A DNA stretch of 45,012 nucleotides from Microbispora corallina (lineage in GTDB: Bacteria > Actinomycetota > Actinomycetes > Streptosporangiales > Streptosporangiaceae), in NCBI RefSeq assembly GCF_016863035.1, contig NZ_BOOC01000054.1, positions 1 to 45,012 on the forward strand, written 5' to 3'. Positions 37,571 to 45,012 of this stretch are shown here, in pieces. The position numbers and the translations under genes are program-made. Every line of letters begins with the position of its first letter. Position 1 is the stretch's first letter. Under the pieces are notes generated by a model. The model had not been told where the DNA came from, searched no databases, and saw nothing but the letters and a program-made list of their open reading frames with translations.

Positions 37571-38196
37571 TGACGACCGCGGACTCGCACAATGGCAGAC
37601 GCCTGACGGCGCGCGGTGCAAAGACGCGGGCAAGAATCGTCGCCGCGGCAACCGACCTGATGTACGTCCAAGGAGTCGGGGCTACCACGCTTGATGAGGT
37701 GCTAGCGGCGAGCGGAGTGAGCAAGTCGCAGTTGTACCACCACTTCGACGGCAAGGACGCGCTCGTACGGGCCGTCATCGACCACGTGGGAGAACGCGTC
37801 ATCGAACGCGAGCGCGAGGCCCTCGGCCGTGTCTCGACGATCCGAGGCCTGCGACGCTGGCGGGACGCGTTGGTCCAGAACAATGCGGTTCGGCATGGAG
37901 CCTACGGCTGTGCGCTCGGCTCGCTGGCCTCCGAGGTCTCCGATCAAGACGCTCTCGCGCGCCAAGCCCTGTCTCAACTGTTCACCGAATGGCAGGGACT
38001 CCTGGCAGCCGTGTTGCGACGGCTTCAAGACGGTGGCGCGCTTCCGCCCGAGGCGTCGATAGACCAGCTCGCGACCGGGCTCATGGCCGCCCTCCAGGGC
38101 GGGTACATGCTGGCCCAGACTGCGCGCGATGTCACACCGATGGCAACGTCAATCGACATGGCACTTGCGTACATCGAGAGCCTGTCTGAACGTTGA
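37567..38196 (+). CDS. TetR family transcriptional regulator
   Basis: A 209-residue regulator. The helix-turn-helix lies at about 20-66 (KTRARIVAAATDLMYVQGVGATTLDEVLAASGVSKSQLYHHFDGKDALV). The C-terminal domain has GCALGSLASEVSDQDALARQALSQLFTEWQGLLAAVLRRLQ and LATGLMAALQGGYMLAQTARD, the LmrA/YxaF-like type that binds small hydrophobic molecules. The start is GTG 37567 or ATG 37570, overlapping the preceding gene. The palindrome GGACT-N4-AGTCC upstream of this operon and of the two next transcription units is the likely binding site. Confidence 0.93.
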   Translation: MMTTADSHNGRRLTARGAKTRARIVAAATDLMYVQGVGATTLDEVLAASGVSKSQLYHHFDGKDALVRAVIDHVGERVIEREREALGRVSTIRGLRRWRDALVQNNAVRHGAYGCALGSLASEVSDQDALARQALSQLFTEWQGLLAAVLRRLQDGGALPPEASIDQLATGLMAALQGGYMLAQTARDVTPMATSIDMALAYIESLSER

Positions 38197-38262
38197 GCTC
38201 ATCGCCACTGGACCTCACCACTCGCACGCGCGAGCCCTAGCCAGGCACCAGCGAGGGGCCAG

Positions 38263-38341
38263 TGGACCGTACAGTCCAACTTACACACTCCAGCTTTGCT
38301 CCCAGGGCTTTCGCACGCCATAGTTGGACTTCAGAGTCCAA
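38263..38341 (+). promoter_or_regulatory. Two TetR-type operators before the GNAT gene
   Basis: TTGGACTTCAGAGTCCAA (38324-38341) is a perfect palindrome with 7-base arms and a 4-base centre. TGGACCGTACAGTCCA (38263-38278) is the same element with one mismatch, 61 bases upstream. TTGGAC of the first could also serve as a -35 box. These sites lie 53-131 bases before the GNAT start codon. Confidence 0.65.
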
Positions 38342-38393
38342 GACGAGGACTATCTGAACGCACGCCGCAGATGCACGTCGAAGGAGTGGGCCG

Positions 38394-38762
38394 ATGAGCA
38401 GGGAAGAACAGGCACCGGCGGCCAAAGATCTGATCGACAACACCAGCCGAGGCCGCTTCGAGTTGTACCGGGACGGCGAACTGGTCGGCTGGCTCTACTA
38501 CACCCATCTGAAGCCCAACCGGTACGCCCTCCAGCACACCGAAGTCGAGCCCAGTCATCAACACCAAGGTGTCGCCGGTGCGATGGTGCTGCGAGTCCTC
38601 GACGAGATCCGCGCCCGCGAGGGCACGATCACCGCAATCTGCCCCTTTGTGGTCGACTACCTCTCGCGAACGACCGCCTATGCCGATCTGATCGACGCTC
38701 GAAACCCCGGCTACCCCGATCGTGCGTCCGCCGAGGCGGCGCTCGCGAAGGCCCGTGGCTGA
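38394..38762 (+). CDS. GNAT family N-acetyltransferase (CG/GNAT_2 type)
   Basis: A 122-residue compact acetyltransferase: RFELYRDGELVGWLYYTHL, ALQHTEVEPSHQHQGVAGAMVLRVLDEIRAREGTITAICPFVVDYLSRTTAYADLID. The HQHQGVAGAMVL loop is the acetyl-CoA site and CPFVVDY the family end motif. ATG 38394 follows AAGGAG. Two strong TetR-type operators lie upstream, so it is a likely regulon member. It is a paralog in fold of the protein at 31085-31537. Confidence 0.9.
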   Translation: MSREEQAPAAKDLIDNTSRGRFELYRDGELVGWLYYTHLKPNRYALQHTEVEPSHQHQGVAGAMVLRVLDEIRAREGTITAICPFVVDYLSRTTAYADLIDARNPGYPDRASAEAALAKARG

Positions 38763-38923
38763 GACCACGCAGCCATCACCGGCCGACCGAGATCGATGTC
38801 TCACCTGTCAGGTCGCTTGCGAGAACGACTCGGCGCTCTGATCAACCTCCCACTCGGGGTGCACGCCAGGGATCCGGATGGGCGTCGCCCCGTGCGGCTT
38901 GGGGCTTTCGTTACGACAGATGG
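38763..38923. other. Noncoding region between GNAT and AhpD-like genes
   Basis: Together with 38955-39165 this makes a gap of about 400 bases. The sequence contains the word CCCGACTTCGGC twice (38979 and 39110) and GTTAC...GTAAC near 38910-38930, next to the promoter of the AhpD-like gene. One frame reads SGRLRERLGALINLPLG, which could be a trace of a transporter, but no gene is supported. Confidence 0.35.
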
Positions 38924-38954
38924 TTGTAACCGCAGTTTTTGGACTATATAGTCC
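38924..38954 (+). promoter_or_regulatory. Promoter with overlapping TetR-type operator
   Basis: TTGTAA (38924-38929), 17 bases, TATAGT (38947-38952). The -10 box is part of GGACTATATAGTCC (38941-38954), a perfect 14-bp palindrome of the same type as at 37058 and 38324. The AhpD-like start is about 210 bases downstream. Confidence 0.65.
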
Positions 38955-39165
38955 TGTTACAGCGGTTCCCGTTGGAAGAGATCCCGACTTCGGCGCCGAC
39001 GGAGTCACCCCTCGCAATGCAGGGCACCCGGCGCCCGGCGCACTGACGCCACCGGCCAGGTTGCGGCCGGCGCAGGTAAGGCCTGCGGCGGAACTCTCAA
39101 GCACTAAGAGCCCGACTTCGGCTCGACGACGACTACTTACGCCACGACCGGGAGGTCGATTCGCT

Positions 39166-39720
39166 GTGTCACGACTGAACGTTCCCGCCCCAGAGGATGT
39201 ACCCGCCGGCGCGCAGCGAATACTCGACACCGTTGGTGCGCAGCTCGGCTTCGTCCCCAACATGTTCAAGACCATCGCGTCGAACCCGACCGTTCTCGAG
39301 GTCGTCACGACTCTGCAAGGCACCTTGAGCCGGGTTCTGGACGCGAAGACCCGGCACAGCATCGCGCTGGCCGTGTCGCAAGCCAACGGCTGCGGTTACT
39401 GCCTGGCGATGCACACCCACGTCGCGACCGAATTCAGCCGCATGTCAGGCGACGACATCGAACTCGGCCGCCTCGGGAGCTCGGTCGATCCCAAACGCGC
39501 CGCGGCCGCCCGCTTCGCGCAACGGGTGGTCGACAGCCGCGGGAAGGTCAGCGACGCCGAGCTCGCGGACGTGCGAGGCGCCGGGTACACCGATCCGCAG
39601 ATCCTGGCGATCGTCGCGTTGGCAGTGCAATTCCTGCTCACCAACTTCATCAACAACGTCAACCAGACCGACCTCGACATCCCCGCCGTCGGTTCGGCCG
39701 ATACAGCCGTGGCTCAGTAA
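39166..39720 (+). CDS. AhpD/carboxymuconolactone-decarboxylase-like peroxidase-related protein
   Basis: A 184-residue helical protein with the AhpD-type catalytic motif C-x2-C-x3-H (NGCGYCLAMHTH, about 83-94), preceded by LGFVPNMFKTIASNPTVLEV, the usual N-terminal segment. The cysteine pair gives thiol-peroxidase or disulfide-reductase activity in characterised AhpD. The GTG 39166 is chosen because the preceding in-frame sequence has no homology and GGAGG lies 10 bases upstream. It is followed, 216 bases later, by a PEP-mutase-like gene and a nitroreductase, a set suited to oxidative or electrophile stress. Bases 39721-39936 contain nothing I can call. Confidence 0.9.
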   Translation: MSRLNVPAPEDVPAGAQRILDTVGAQLGFVPNMFKTIASNPTVLEVVTTLQGTLSRVLDAKTRHSIALAVSQANGCGYCLAMHTHVATEFSRMSGDDIELGRLGSSVDPKRAAAARFAQRVVDSRGKVSDAELADVRGAGYTDPQILAIVALAVQFLLTNFINNVNQTDLDIPAVGSADTAVAQ

Positions 39721-39936
39721 ACCCGGACCCGGAGCCGACGGCGCCCGACGCGGCGAGCGAGAGCACGATCGAGCACGCGCATGGCACGAAGCTGTGCCGG
39801 CCCGGAACGCGAACAAGATCGCCGATCTCTAGGCGGCAGGCGACGTCATCGAAACACCCACCTGAACTCTCGACGCGGTCTGCGCACCCGCCGGCAAACC
39901 GCTCACCGACTCATCGATCATCCAGGAAGGTTCGAC

Positions 39937-40761
39937 ATGTCGGGCTCCGAACTCTATGAGAAATTCATGGCGCTGCACCTCCGCGACGGTGGGTTCGTCA
40001 TGCCGAACGCCTGGGACGGCCTCTCAGCGCTGATGCTGGCCGATGCCGGCTTCGAGGCGATCGCGACATCGTCGGCGGCGCTCGCCGCCACGCTCGGCCG
40101 GTCCGACGGACGTCACGAAGTCACCCGCGACGAGCATCTCGAGCATGCGCGACTGCTCGGCCGACTCACCGGGCTGCCCGTCAACGGAGACTTCGAGGAC
40201 GGTTACGGCGACACGCTTGAAGACGTCGCGGCGACCGTTGAGGCCGCCGTGGAGTCTGGTCTGGCCGGTATCGGGATCGAGGACACCTCGGGCAATCCCG
40301 ATCAACCCATCCGCGACTTCGACGAGGCGGTCAGCCGCGTACGTAGCGCCGTCGAGGCAGCCAAGGGGCGCATCGTCGTCACCGGCCGCACCGACAACTT
40401 CATCCAGGGGCGTCCCGATCTCGACGACACCATTCGGCGTCTGACGGCCTTCGCCGAGGTCGGCGCGGATGTGCTCTACGCTCCGTACCCGCCCGACCTA
40501 GGCGCACTTGAGAAGATCGTCGCCGCGGTCGCGCCGACACCGGTCAACGTGCTCGTGTCACCGTCGGACGAGGTGCTGACCGTTGCCGAACTGCAGAAGG
40601 CCGGGGTCAAACGCATCAGCTTGGGTCCGTTCCTCTACGTCCACGTGATGGGGGCACTGGAACAGGCCACCCAGGCGCTCGTCGCGGGCGACCTCGCCTC
40701 GGCGACGACAGGCATCAGCTTCGAGCGCATCAGCGAACTACTCGCCTGCGCCAAGAACTAG
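39937..40761 (+). CDS. Isocitrate lyase/PEP mutase superfamily protein
   Basis: A 274-residue TIM-barrel protein. Motifs: FVMPNAWDGLSALMLADAGFEAIATSSAALAATLGRSDG, VNGDFEDGYGD (metal-binding Asp/Glu), VESGLAGIGIEDTSG and GRIVVTGRTDNFIQG. The usual KRCGH-type catalytic cysteine loop of isocitrate lyase is missing, as in the PEP-mutase/oxaloacetate-hydrolase-like subgroup. It likely acts on a small oxo-acid or C-C/C-P bond; the substrate is unknown. ATG 39937 follows AGGAAGG. It is probably co-transcribed with the nitroreductase 60 bases downstream. Confidence 0.92.
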   Translation: MSGSELYEKFMALHLRDGGFVMPNAWDGLSALMLADAGFEAIATSSAALAATLGRSDGRHEVTRDEHLEHARLLGRLTGLPVNGDFEDGYGDTLEDVAATVEAAVESGLAGIGIEDTSGNPDQPIRDFDEAVSRVRSAVEAAKGRIVVTGRTDNFIQGRPDLDDTIRRLTAFAEVGADVLYAPYPPDLGALEKIVAAVAPTPVNVLVSPSDEVLTVAELQKAGVKRISLGPFLYVHVMGALEQATQALVAGDLASATTGISFERISELLACAKN

Positions 40762-40821
40762 CCCAAACCCAACGAATCACGGGCTCTTCACCCACTGATT
40801 GCACGAAGAAGGCAGGTTGAC

Positions 40822-41469
40822 ATGGATCTCGACAAGCTCATGAGCAAGCACCTCACCAGGGCTTTCGATCCCAGTAAGACCATCCCGGAAGAAACCCTTC
40901 AAAAACTGTTGAGGTTTCTGCGGTCCACGCCGTCGTCGACGAACATCCAGCCCAACCACTTCTACGTACTCGCCACGGCCGAAGCCAAAGAACACCTCGT
41001 GGCCAACCTGGGCGAACGTTTCCAAGACAACAGCGGGAAGATCCTGAACGCGTCGCACACCATCATCCTCACCACCCGGGCGGATCTGCCCGAGAGCCAC
41101 ATCAGAGAGGTGTTCGACAAGGAGACCGCCGACGGTCGGTTCGGCGACCCGGCGAAGCGCGCGCTGTGGCAGTCAATGACCCGTGACTTCCTCAACCTGC
41201 GCAACTACGGCTACAAGGACGTGAACCACTGGATGGAGAAACAGACCTATATGGCGCTGGGCATGACCATGATGGCGGCCGCCGAACTCGGCGTCGAAGC
41301 CATGCCGCTCGAAGGGTTCGACCCGACCAGCGTCGATAAGGCGTTCAAGATTCGCGAAACCGGACACACCACGACAGTGCTGCTGGCCCTCGGCTACCCC
41401 GACCTTACGAAGGTGTACACCGACCCGATCTCGCGCTTCGACGCCGACCAGCTGTTCACCTTCGCCTGA
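40822..41469 (+). CDS. NfsB-like nitroreductase
   Basis: A 215-residue FMN-dependent oxidoreductase. The family blocks are visible: STPSSTNIQPNHFYVLA (FMN binding, about 36-52), EKQTYMALGMTMMAAAELGVEAMPLEGFDPTSVDKAF, and HTTTVLLALGYP near the end. Such enzymes reduce nitroaromatics and quinones with NAD(P)H as dimers. ATG 40822 follows AAGGCAGG. It lies 60 bases after the PEP-mutase-like gene on the same strand. Redox detoxification fits the AhpD-like and quinone-reductase-like neighbours. Bases 41470-41721 are noncoding as far as I can see. Confidence 0.94.
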   Translation: MDLDKLMSKHLTRAFDPSKTIPEETLQKLLRFLRSTPSSTNIQPNHFYVLATAEAKEHLVANLGERFQDNSGKILNASHTIILTTRADLPESHIREVFDKETADGRFGDPAKRALWQSMTRDFLNLRNYGYKDVNHWMEKQTYMALGMTMMAAAELGVEAMPLEGFDPTSVDKAFKIRETGHTTTVLLALGYPDLTKVYTDPISRFDADQLFTFA

Positions 41470-41721
41470 GCATCCCCCACATCGGAACGACTGTGGCCGA
41501 AGTACGCGGACCGCGGGCACCTCGGTCTTCGAGTCGGCCCAGCCGGGACGACCAGACCGGCGGCAGGCGCCGCCGGTCATCGTCTCGGCCATCGCCACTG
41601 TCCTGGCCGTCACTGTTGCCGGCGTGCGGACGCCGCCGTTCGTGGCGGCCATGCGCCAGACGCCACGTTGGGCCTTGTGCCGCCGGTCGGGGCACTCGGA
41701 TCGACAGAGGAGTTGATCACC

Positions 41722-42105
41722 TTGGACGGACAGGAACTGCAGAAGATCGCGGGCGACTGCACCATGGAACTGCCTGGCGCCGACCTGGAGCGTCGTTTCG
41801 ACCCCGACTGGGAGCTCTACAAGGTGCGCGGCAAGGTCTTCATGCTCATGACCGACATGCCGGGGCGCCCCGTCGTGATCCTGAAAGCTGATCCGGACAA
41901 CGCCGCAGCCCTGCGTGAGCAGTACGCAGACATCACCCCCGGCTATCACATGAACAAGAGGCACTGGATCACGGTGCAAGGCGGGGGCACCGTCGACGAG
42001 AAGCTGGTGAAGGAGCTCGTGCTCGACTCCTACCGTCTCGTGGTCGACGGGCTTCCCAAGTCCGAGCAGCCCGTGGATCCGCGGACCTACGGCCGCCGCG
42101 CCTGA
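41722..42105 (+). CDS. MmcQ/YjbR family protein
   Basis: A 127-residue protein of the MmcQ/YjbR type, small proteins with a CyaY-like fold. Features: MELPGADLERRFDPDWELYKVRGKVFMLM, VVILKADPDNAAALREQYADITPGYHMNKRHWITV (the PGYHMNKRHW motif) and ELVLDSYRLVVDGLPK. Family members have been suggested to bind DNA, but functions are unclear. The TTG at 41722 is preferred, with AGAGGAG 9-10 bases upstream; a TTG at 41713 is too close to it. It converges on the DHA2 transporter gene with 25 bases between. Confidence 0.85.
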   Translation: MDGQELQKIAGDCTMELPGADLERRFDPDWELYKVRGKVFMLMTDMPGRPVVILKADPDNAAALREQYADITPGYHMNKRHWITVQGGGTVDEKLVKELVLDSYRLVVDGLPKSEQPVDPRTYGRRA

Positions 42106-42130
42106 CCTTCGTCGTGCCCATCAGCGGTGA

Positions 42131-43582
42131 TCATGATGTGGCCGGGCGGGGACCGGAGGCGGGCAGAACCCGATGGAGGAGGGGGGCGCTGGCCAGACAG
42201 ATAAGCGCGTTGACAGCCAGGGCCAGCGTCAGGGAGTGCAGGAGGGTGTAAGGGGTGGAGGCGCCCAGGGCATGGAGGCGGGCGGTGGTGATCGCGGACA
42301 TGACGGGGATGCCGACGGTGAAGCCGATCTGCTGACTCATGGTGGCCAGGCCGGTGGCAATGCCCTGGTCCCGATCGGACAGGCCGCTGGTGGCGGTGAC
42401 CATGAACGCGACGATCGCGACAAGGTTGCCAGCTCCGGCCAGGAACGTCGCGGCCAGCAGCACGGCCGTCCAGGCGCCATCGAAGCCCAGGAAGGCCAGG
42501 GGCAGGGTGGTCACGCCCTGGAGGGTGAGACCCAAGGTGAAGGCGGTGCGGATACCGATGCGGGCGATGATCTTCGGGCCGAGCGCGCCACCGAGAATGC
42601 TGCCGCCGCCCATGGCGGTGAAGGAACACCCGGTCCACAGCGGGGAGTGGCCTAGGACGTCCTGGGAGTAGAGGGTCTGGAGGTAGACGACGGAGGTGAT
42701 GGTCGCGAAGGCCAGGAGCCCGGCGATGTTGCCGCAGCGGACGGCGGGCAGGCGCAGGATCCGCGTGGGGATCAGAGGCTCGTCCGCCCGTTTTTCGACG
42801 GCGGCGAACAGGGCCAGAAGCGTGGCGCCCAGGGCGAGGGCGGCGTAGACGTGCGGGTCGGTCCAGGAGCGTTCGCCGGCCTGGGTGAGACCGTAGATCA
42901 GGGCCAGCAGGGCCAGGGTGACGGTCAGCGCGCCAGGGATGTCCATCCGGGGGCGGCGTCGTGGCCTGCTCTCGGGCAGGACGGTCGGCCCGGCGGCCAG
43001 GACGGCGACCGCGATGATCACGTTGACGAAGAACGCCCATCGCCAGCTGAGCAGGTCGGTCAGCAGCCCTCCGGCAACGGCGCCGGTGGTGAATCCTCCG
43101 GCCATCAGTGCGCCGTTGAGTCCGAGCGCGCGCTCGCGCAGCGGCCCTTCGGGGAACGACGTCGTCAGCAGCGACAGGGCGGCCGGGGTCACCGCTGCGG
43201 TCGCCAACCCCTGGATCACACGCGCGACGATGAGTATCCAAGGTGCGGCTGCGAGGCCTCCGGCCAGGGAGGAGGCTCCGAGGGCGGCGATACCGAGCAG
43301 GAAGATGCGGCGGCGACCGAACAGGTCGGCTATCCGGCCGAACAGCAAGATGAACCCGGCCGAGCACAGCGAGAAAGACGTGGCGACCCACTGCAGCCCG
43401 CCGAGGGAGAAGCCGATCTCCGCGCCGATGCGGGGCAGGGCGACGTTGAGGATCGAGAAGTCGGCCGTCACGGTGAAGTTGGCCGTCAGCAGGACGGCCA
43501 GGGCCAGGCCCTGCCGAACGGTCGTCCGGTCGGCCCGGCCGCGCGGGCCGCCCGAGGAGCGCGCCGGGAAGGTGCTGGTCAT
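42131..43582 (-). CDS. DHA2-type MFS drug transporter
   Basis: A 483-residue transporter with about 14 hydrophobic segments. Signatures: TADFSILNVALPRIG (motif D1), GRIADLFGRRRIFLLG (motif A), ARVIQGLATAAVTPAALSLLTTSFPEGPLRERALGLNGALMAGGFTTGAVAGGLLTDLLSWRWAFFVNVIIAV (motifs B, C and the INxP-like end). It exports drugs or metabolites in exchange for protons. ATG 43582 (MTSTFPARSS) is chosen; no strong ribosome-binding site is visible, and a longer N-terminus is possible. It is divergent from an MmyB-type regulator with a palindrome between, so local control is likely. Confidence 0.92.
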   Translation of the reverse strand: MTSTFPARSSGGPRGRADRTTVRQGLALAVLLTANFTVTADFSILNVALPRIGAEIGFSLGGLQWVATSFSLCSAGFILLFGRIADLFGRRRIFLLGIAALGASSLAGGLAAAPWILIVARVIQGLATAAVTPAALSLLTTSFPEGPLRERALGLNGALMAGGFTTGAVAGGLLTDLLSWRWAFFVNVIIAVAVLAAGPTVLPESRPRRRPRMDIPGALTVTLALLALIYGLTQAGERSWTDPHVYAALALGATLLALFAAVEKRADEPLIPTRILRLPAVRCGNIAGLLAFATITSVVYLQTLYSQDVLGHSPLWTGCSFTAMGGGSILGGALGPKIIARIGIRTAFTLGLTLQGVTTLPLAFLGFDGAWTAVLLAATFLAGAGNLVAIVAFMVTATSGLSDRDQGIATGLATMSQQIGFTVGIPVMSAITTARLHALGASTPYTLLHSLTLALAVNALICLASAPLLHRVLPASGPRPATS

Positions 43583-43698
43583 GATCGCAGGGACGCCTTT
43601 CGTCGACGGACGGTGAACGCGCTTTCGGTTCCGGTCACCCATCCGACCAGCGGGCCATGCGTGCAGCCAGGTCCCCGAGCAGCCCAGCCTCGTGGTGC

Positions 43699-43711
43699 CT
43701 GGCACTGCCAG
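43699..43711. promoter_or_regulatory. Palindrome between the DHA2 transporter and its divergent regulator
   Basis: CTGGCACTGCCAG is a perfect 13-bp palindrome around a central C, 50 bases before the regulator start and 117 bases before the transporter start. It is a good candidate binding site for the MmyB-type regulator. A -10-like GACAAT (43749-43754) sits 6 bases before the regulator ATG, suggesting a leaderless transcript. Confidence 0.5.
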
Positions 43712-43760
43712 TGACAGGCTCACGGTGATTGCATGGCCGCTGAGCAGCGACAATGGGGAA

Positions 43761-44663
43761 ATGAGCGACTCCGGTGATTCTCTGGGCGGGTTTCTGCGCA
43801 GCCGACGGGCCCGGCTCACCCCCGAGGAGGTCGGGATGGTGTCCTACGGGACCCGCCGCGTCCCGGGTCTGCGGCGGGAGGAACTGGCGCAGCTGGCCGG
43901 AGTGAGCCTGACCTACTACACGCGCCTGGAGCAGGGACAGGCCATGAACGTGTCGGACGCGGTGATCAACGCGATCGGCAGAGTCCTCAACCTCGACGAC
44001 GACGAACGGGCCCACCTGCACACGTTGGCCCGCCCGATCCGGCGCGGCCGGGAACCCCAGGGTCCGAGCGGCGGCCGGGCCGGCACCGTCCGGCTGATCG
44101 AGGCGATGACGGACGTCCCGGCCGCCGTCTTGGACCGGCGGAGCGACGTGCTGGCCTGGAACCGGCTGGGGCACGCGCTCCTGGCCTGCCATCTGGACTT
44201 CGGTATCTCCGCCGGGCGGCCGCCCAACCTCACCCGGATGCTGTTTCTCGACGACCGGACGCGCGCCCTGTATCCCGACTGGGAGCGCGAGGCCCTGCGC
44301 GCGGTCGCCTCACTGCGGTTGGTCGCCGGCCGCTACCCCGACGACCGCGGTCTCGCCGAGCTCGTCGGCGAACTCACAGTGAAAAGCCCTGAGTTCGCGT
44401 CGCTGTGGGCCGACCACCCCATCCGCACCTGCTTCTCCGGCCGTAAACGGTTCCGCCACCCCCAGGCGGGCGACATGGAGCTGGAGTTCGGGATCCTGCA
44501 CGTTCCCGACGACAGCTGGCAGCGGATCATGACCTACCACACCATCCCCGGCAGCCCCTCTGACGCTGCTCTGCGGCTGCTCAGCGCCCTTGCCCACGCC
44601 CGGCCCGCCCTGACCGGCCCGGACGAGGCCACCACGGCACGCCAAACCGGCGAACGCCTCTGA
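43761..44663 (+). CDS. MmyB-like helix-turn-helix regulator
   Basis: A 300-residue regulator. An XRE-type helix-turn-helix covers about residues 8-75 (LGGFLRSRRARLTPEEVGM...RRVPGLRREELAQLAGVSLTYYTRLEQG). The PAS-like MmyB ligand-binding domain follows, with VLDRRSDVLAWNRLGHALL, RMLFLDDRTRALYPDWE, and ELEFGILHVPDDSWQRIMTYHTIPGSPSD, the typical ends of this group. In relatives the domain binds a fatty acid-like ligand. ATG 43761 is used; a longer frame upstream lacks homology. It probably controls the divergent transporter. Confidence 0.93.
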   Translation: MSDSGDSLGGFLRSRRARLTPEEVGMVSYGTRRVPGLRREELAQLAGVSLTYYTRLEQGQAMNVSDAVINAIGRVLNLDDDERAHLHTLARPIRRGREPQGPSGGRAGTVRLIEAMTDVPAAVLDRRSDVLAWNRLGHALLACHLDFGISAGRPPNLTRMLFLDDRTRALYPDWEREALRAVASLRLVAGRYPDDRGLAELVGELTVKSPEFASLWADHPIRTCFSGRKRFRHPQAGDMELEFGILHVPDDSWQRIMTYHTIPGSPSDAALRLLSALAHARPALTGPDEATTARQTGERL

Positions 44664-44786
44664 TCGCCGGGGCGGGCCGAGCCCCTCCGGTTTCCGTAGG
44701 AACGCAAGCCGCACACCCGACCGGCGCGGGCGATGGCCGACAAGGCCTACTCCGCCGCCTCGATCCGCGTCTGGCTCCGGGACCCA

Positions 44787-45012
44787 TCACATGATCACGG
44801 AGCTTGCCCTAATACGCTCGGCGGCGTCGGAAGCCTGCCTGAGGCCGGCCTGATATGCGGGTGCCCAGGTGGCCCGGTCGGTGATGTTCGGACCGAACGC
44901 CTCGATCGCCTCGGCGTCCGGAACCAGCCGTATGACCACCCCCGCACCTGCCGCAACACCGTTCGTACCAGACATGTGTGCCATCGGCTCAGCAACGATC
45001 AACACATCCGCA
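44787..45012 (-). CDS. Partial patatin-like phospholipase (C-terminal end)
   Basis: The frame enters from the right edge of the window and ends at 44787, so about 75 C-terminal residues are present. The readable part, LIVAEPMAHMSG, then VVIRLVPDAEAIEAFGPNITDR and YQAGLRQASDAAERI, matches the usual end of actinobacterial patatin-like phospholipases (PD-x-x-x-x-x-GPN-x-x-D ... AG-RQ). The Ser-Asp dyad lies outside the window. An internal GTG at 45005 is not the true start. Bases 44664-44786 are noncoding. Confidence 0.6.
   Translation of the reverse strand, partial: ADVLIVAEPMAHMSGTNGVAAGAGVVIRLVPDAEAIEAFGPNITDRATWAPAYQAGLRQASDAAERIRASSVIM

Noticed and set aside
28801..44700. Whole right half as an integrated element
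   Set aside because: No integrase, transposase, tRNA gene or flanking repeat was found to define ends, although gene content and remnants make it look accessory.

Overview
The window is high-GC DNA from an actinobacterium. The evidence is the frequent GTG starts, several promoters whose -10 box sits 6 bases before the start codon (leaderless transcripts), a pair of actinobacterial-type DnaA boxes (TTGTCCACA), and typical families: SigE-type sigma factor, PadR, MmyB-type and LacI regulators, M15 lipoprotein, MauE-like protein and two-domain secreted glycosidases. Gene content resembles Streptosporangiales or a relative, but that placement is inference. No rRNA, tRNA, CRISPR array or insertion sequence was recognised.

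Left part (1-13 kb): a YceI/MarR divergent pair; a secreted nuclease with an Excalibur domain facing a SigE-type sigma factor; a cysteine-rich protein coupled to a MauE-like membrane protein; an AAA ATPase bracketed by related inverted repeats; then a tight minus-strand operon of a divergent Lgt-like protein, a collagen-like membrane protein, a radical SAM enzyme of the tetraether-synthase/MJ0619 kind and a small membrane protein. An M15 peptidase lipoprotein and a Nudix-PIN/NYN fusion follow.

Middle part (13-28.4 kb): a ChaA-type antiporter, an MFS gene with an in-frame TGA at codon 6, a secreted clan GH-A-like glycosidase with a ricin domain opposite a LacI regulator, MBL-fold, SnoaL-like and GNAT genes, a Ppx/GppA phosphatase, a PadR-membrane protein pair, a DHA2 transporter and a GH10 xylanase. 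Both glycosidases have a near-consensus promoter overlapped or followed by palindromic operators, about 500 bases upstream of their start codons.

Right part (28.4-45 kb) looks accessory: an HxxxCxxC anti-sigma-like protein with an ECF sigma factor; a minus-strand set (two paralogous quinone-oxidoreductase-like enzymes plus a remnant of a third, GNAT, MFS, remnant of a TetR C-terminus); a plus-strand set (DNA-binding-domain-less TetR-like protein plus full TetR, GNAT, AhpD-like, PEP-mutase-like, nitroreductase, MmcQ/YjbR); and a DHA2 transporter divergent from an MmyB-type regulator. A palindrome GGACT-N4-AGTCC recurs upstream of at least three of the plus-strand genes and, with one mismatch, upstream of the ECF sigma gene, which suggests one TetR regulon.

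Between the two sets lies the most striking module: a 917-residue P-loop NTPase with TPR repeats and a SEC-C tail, and an overlapping two-transmembrane protein. Both carry the same NIQIG motif, which resembles the RHIM core. This is the layout expected of an NLR-type amyloid-signalling pair (sensor NTPase plus membrane effector).
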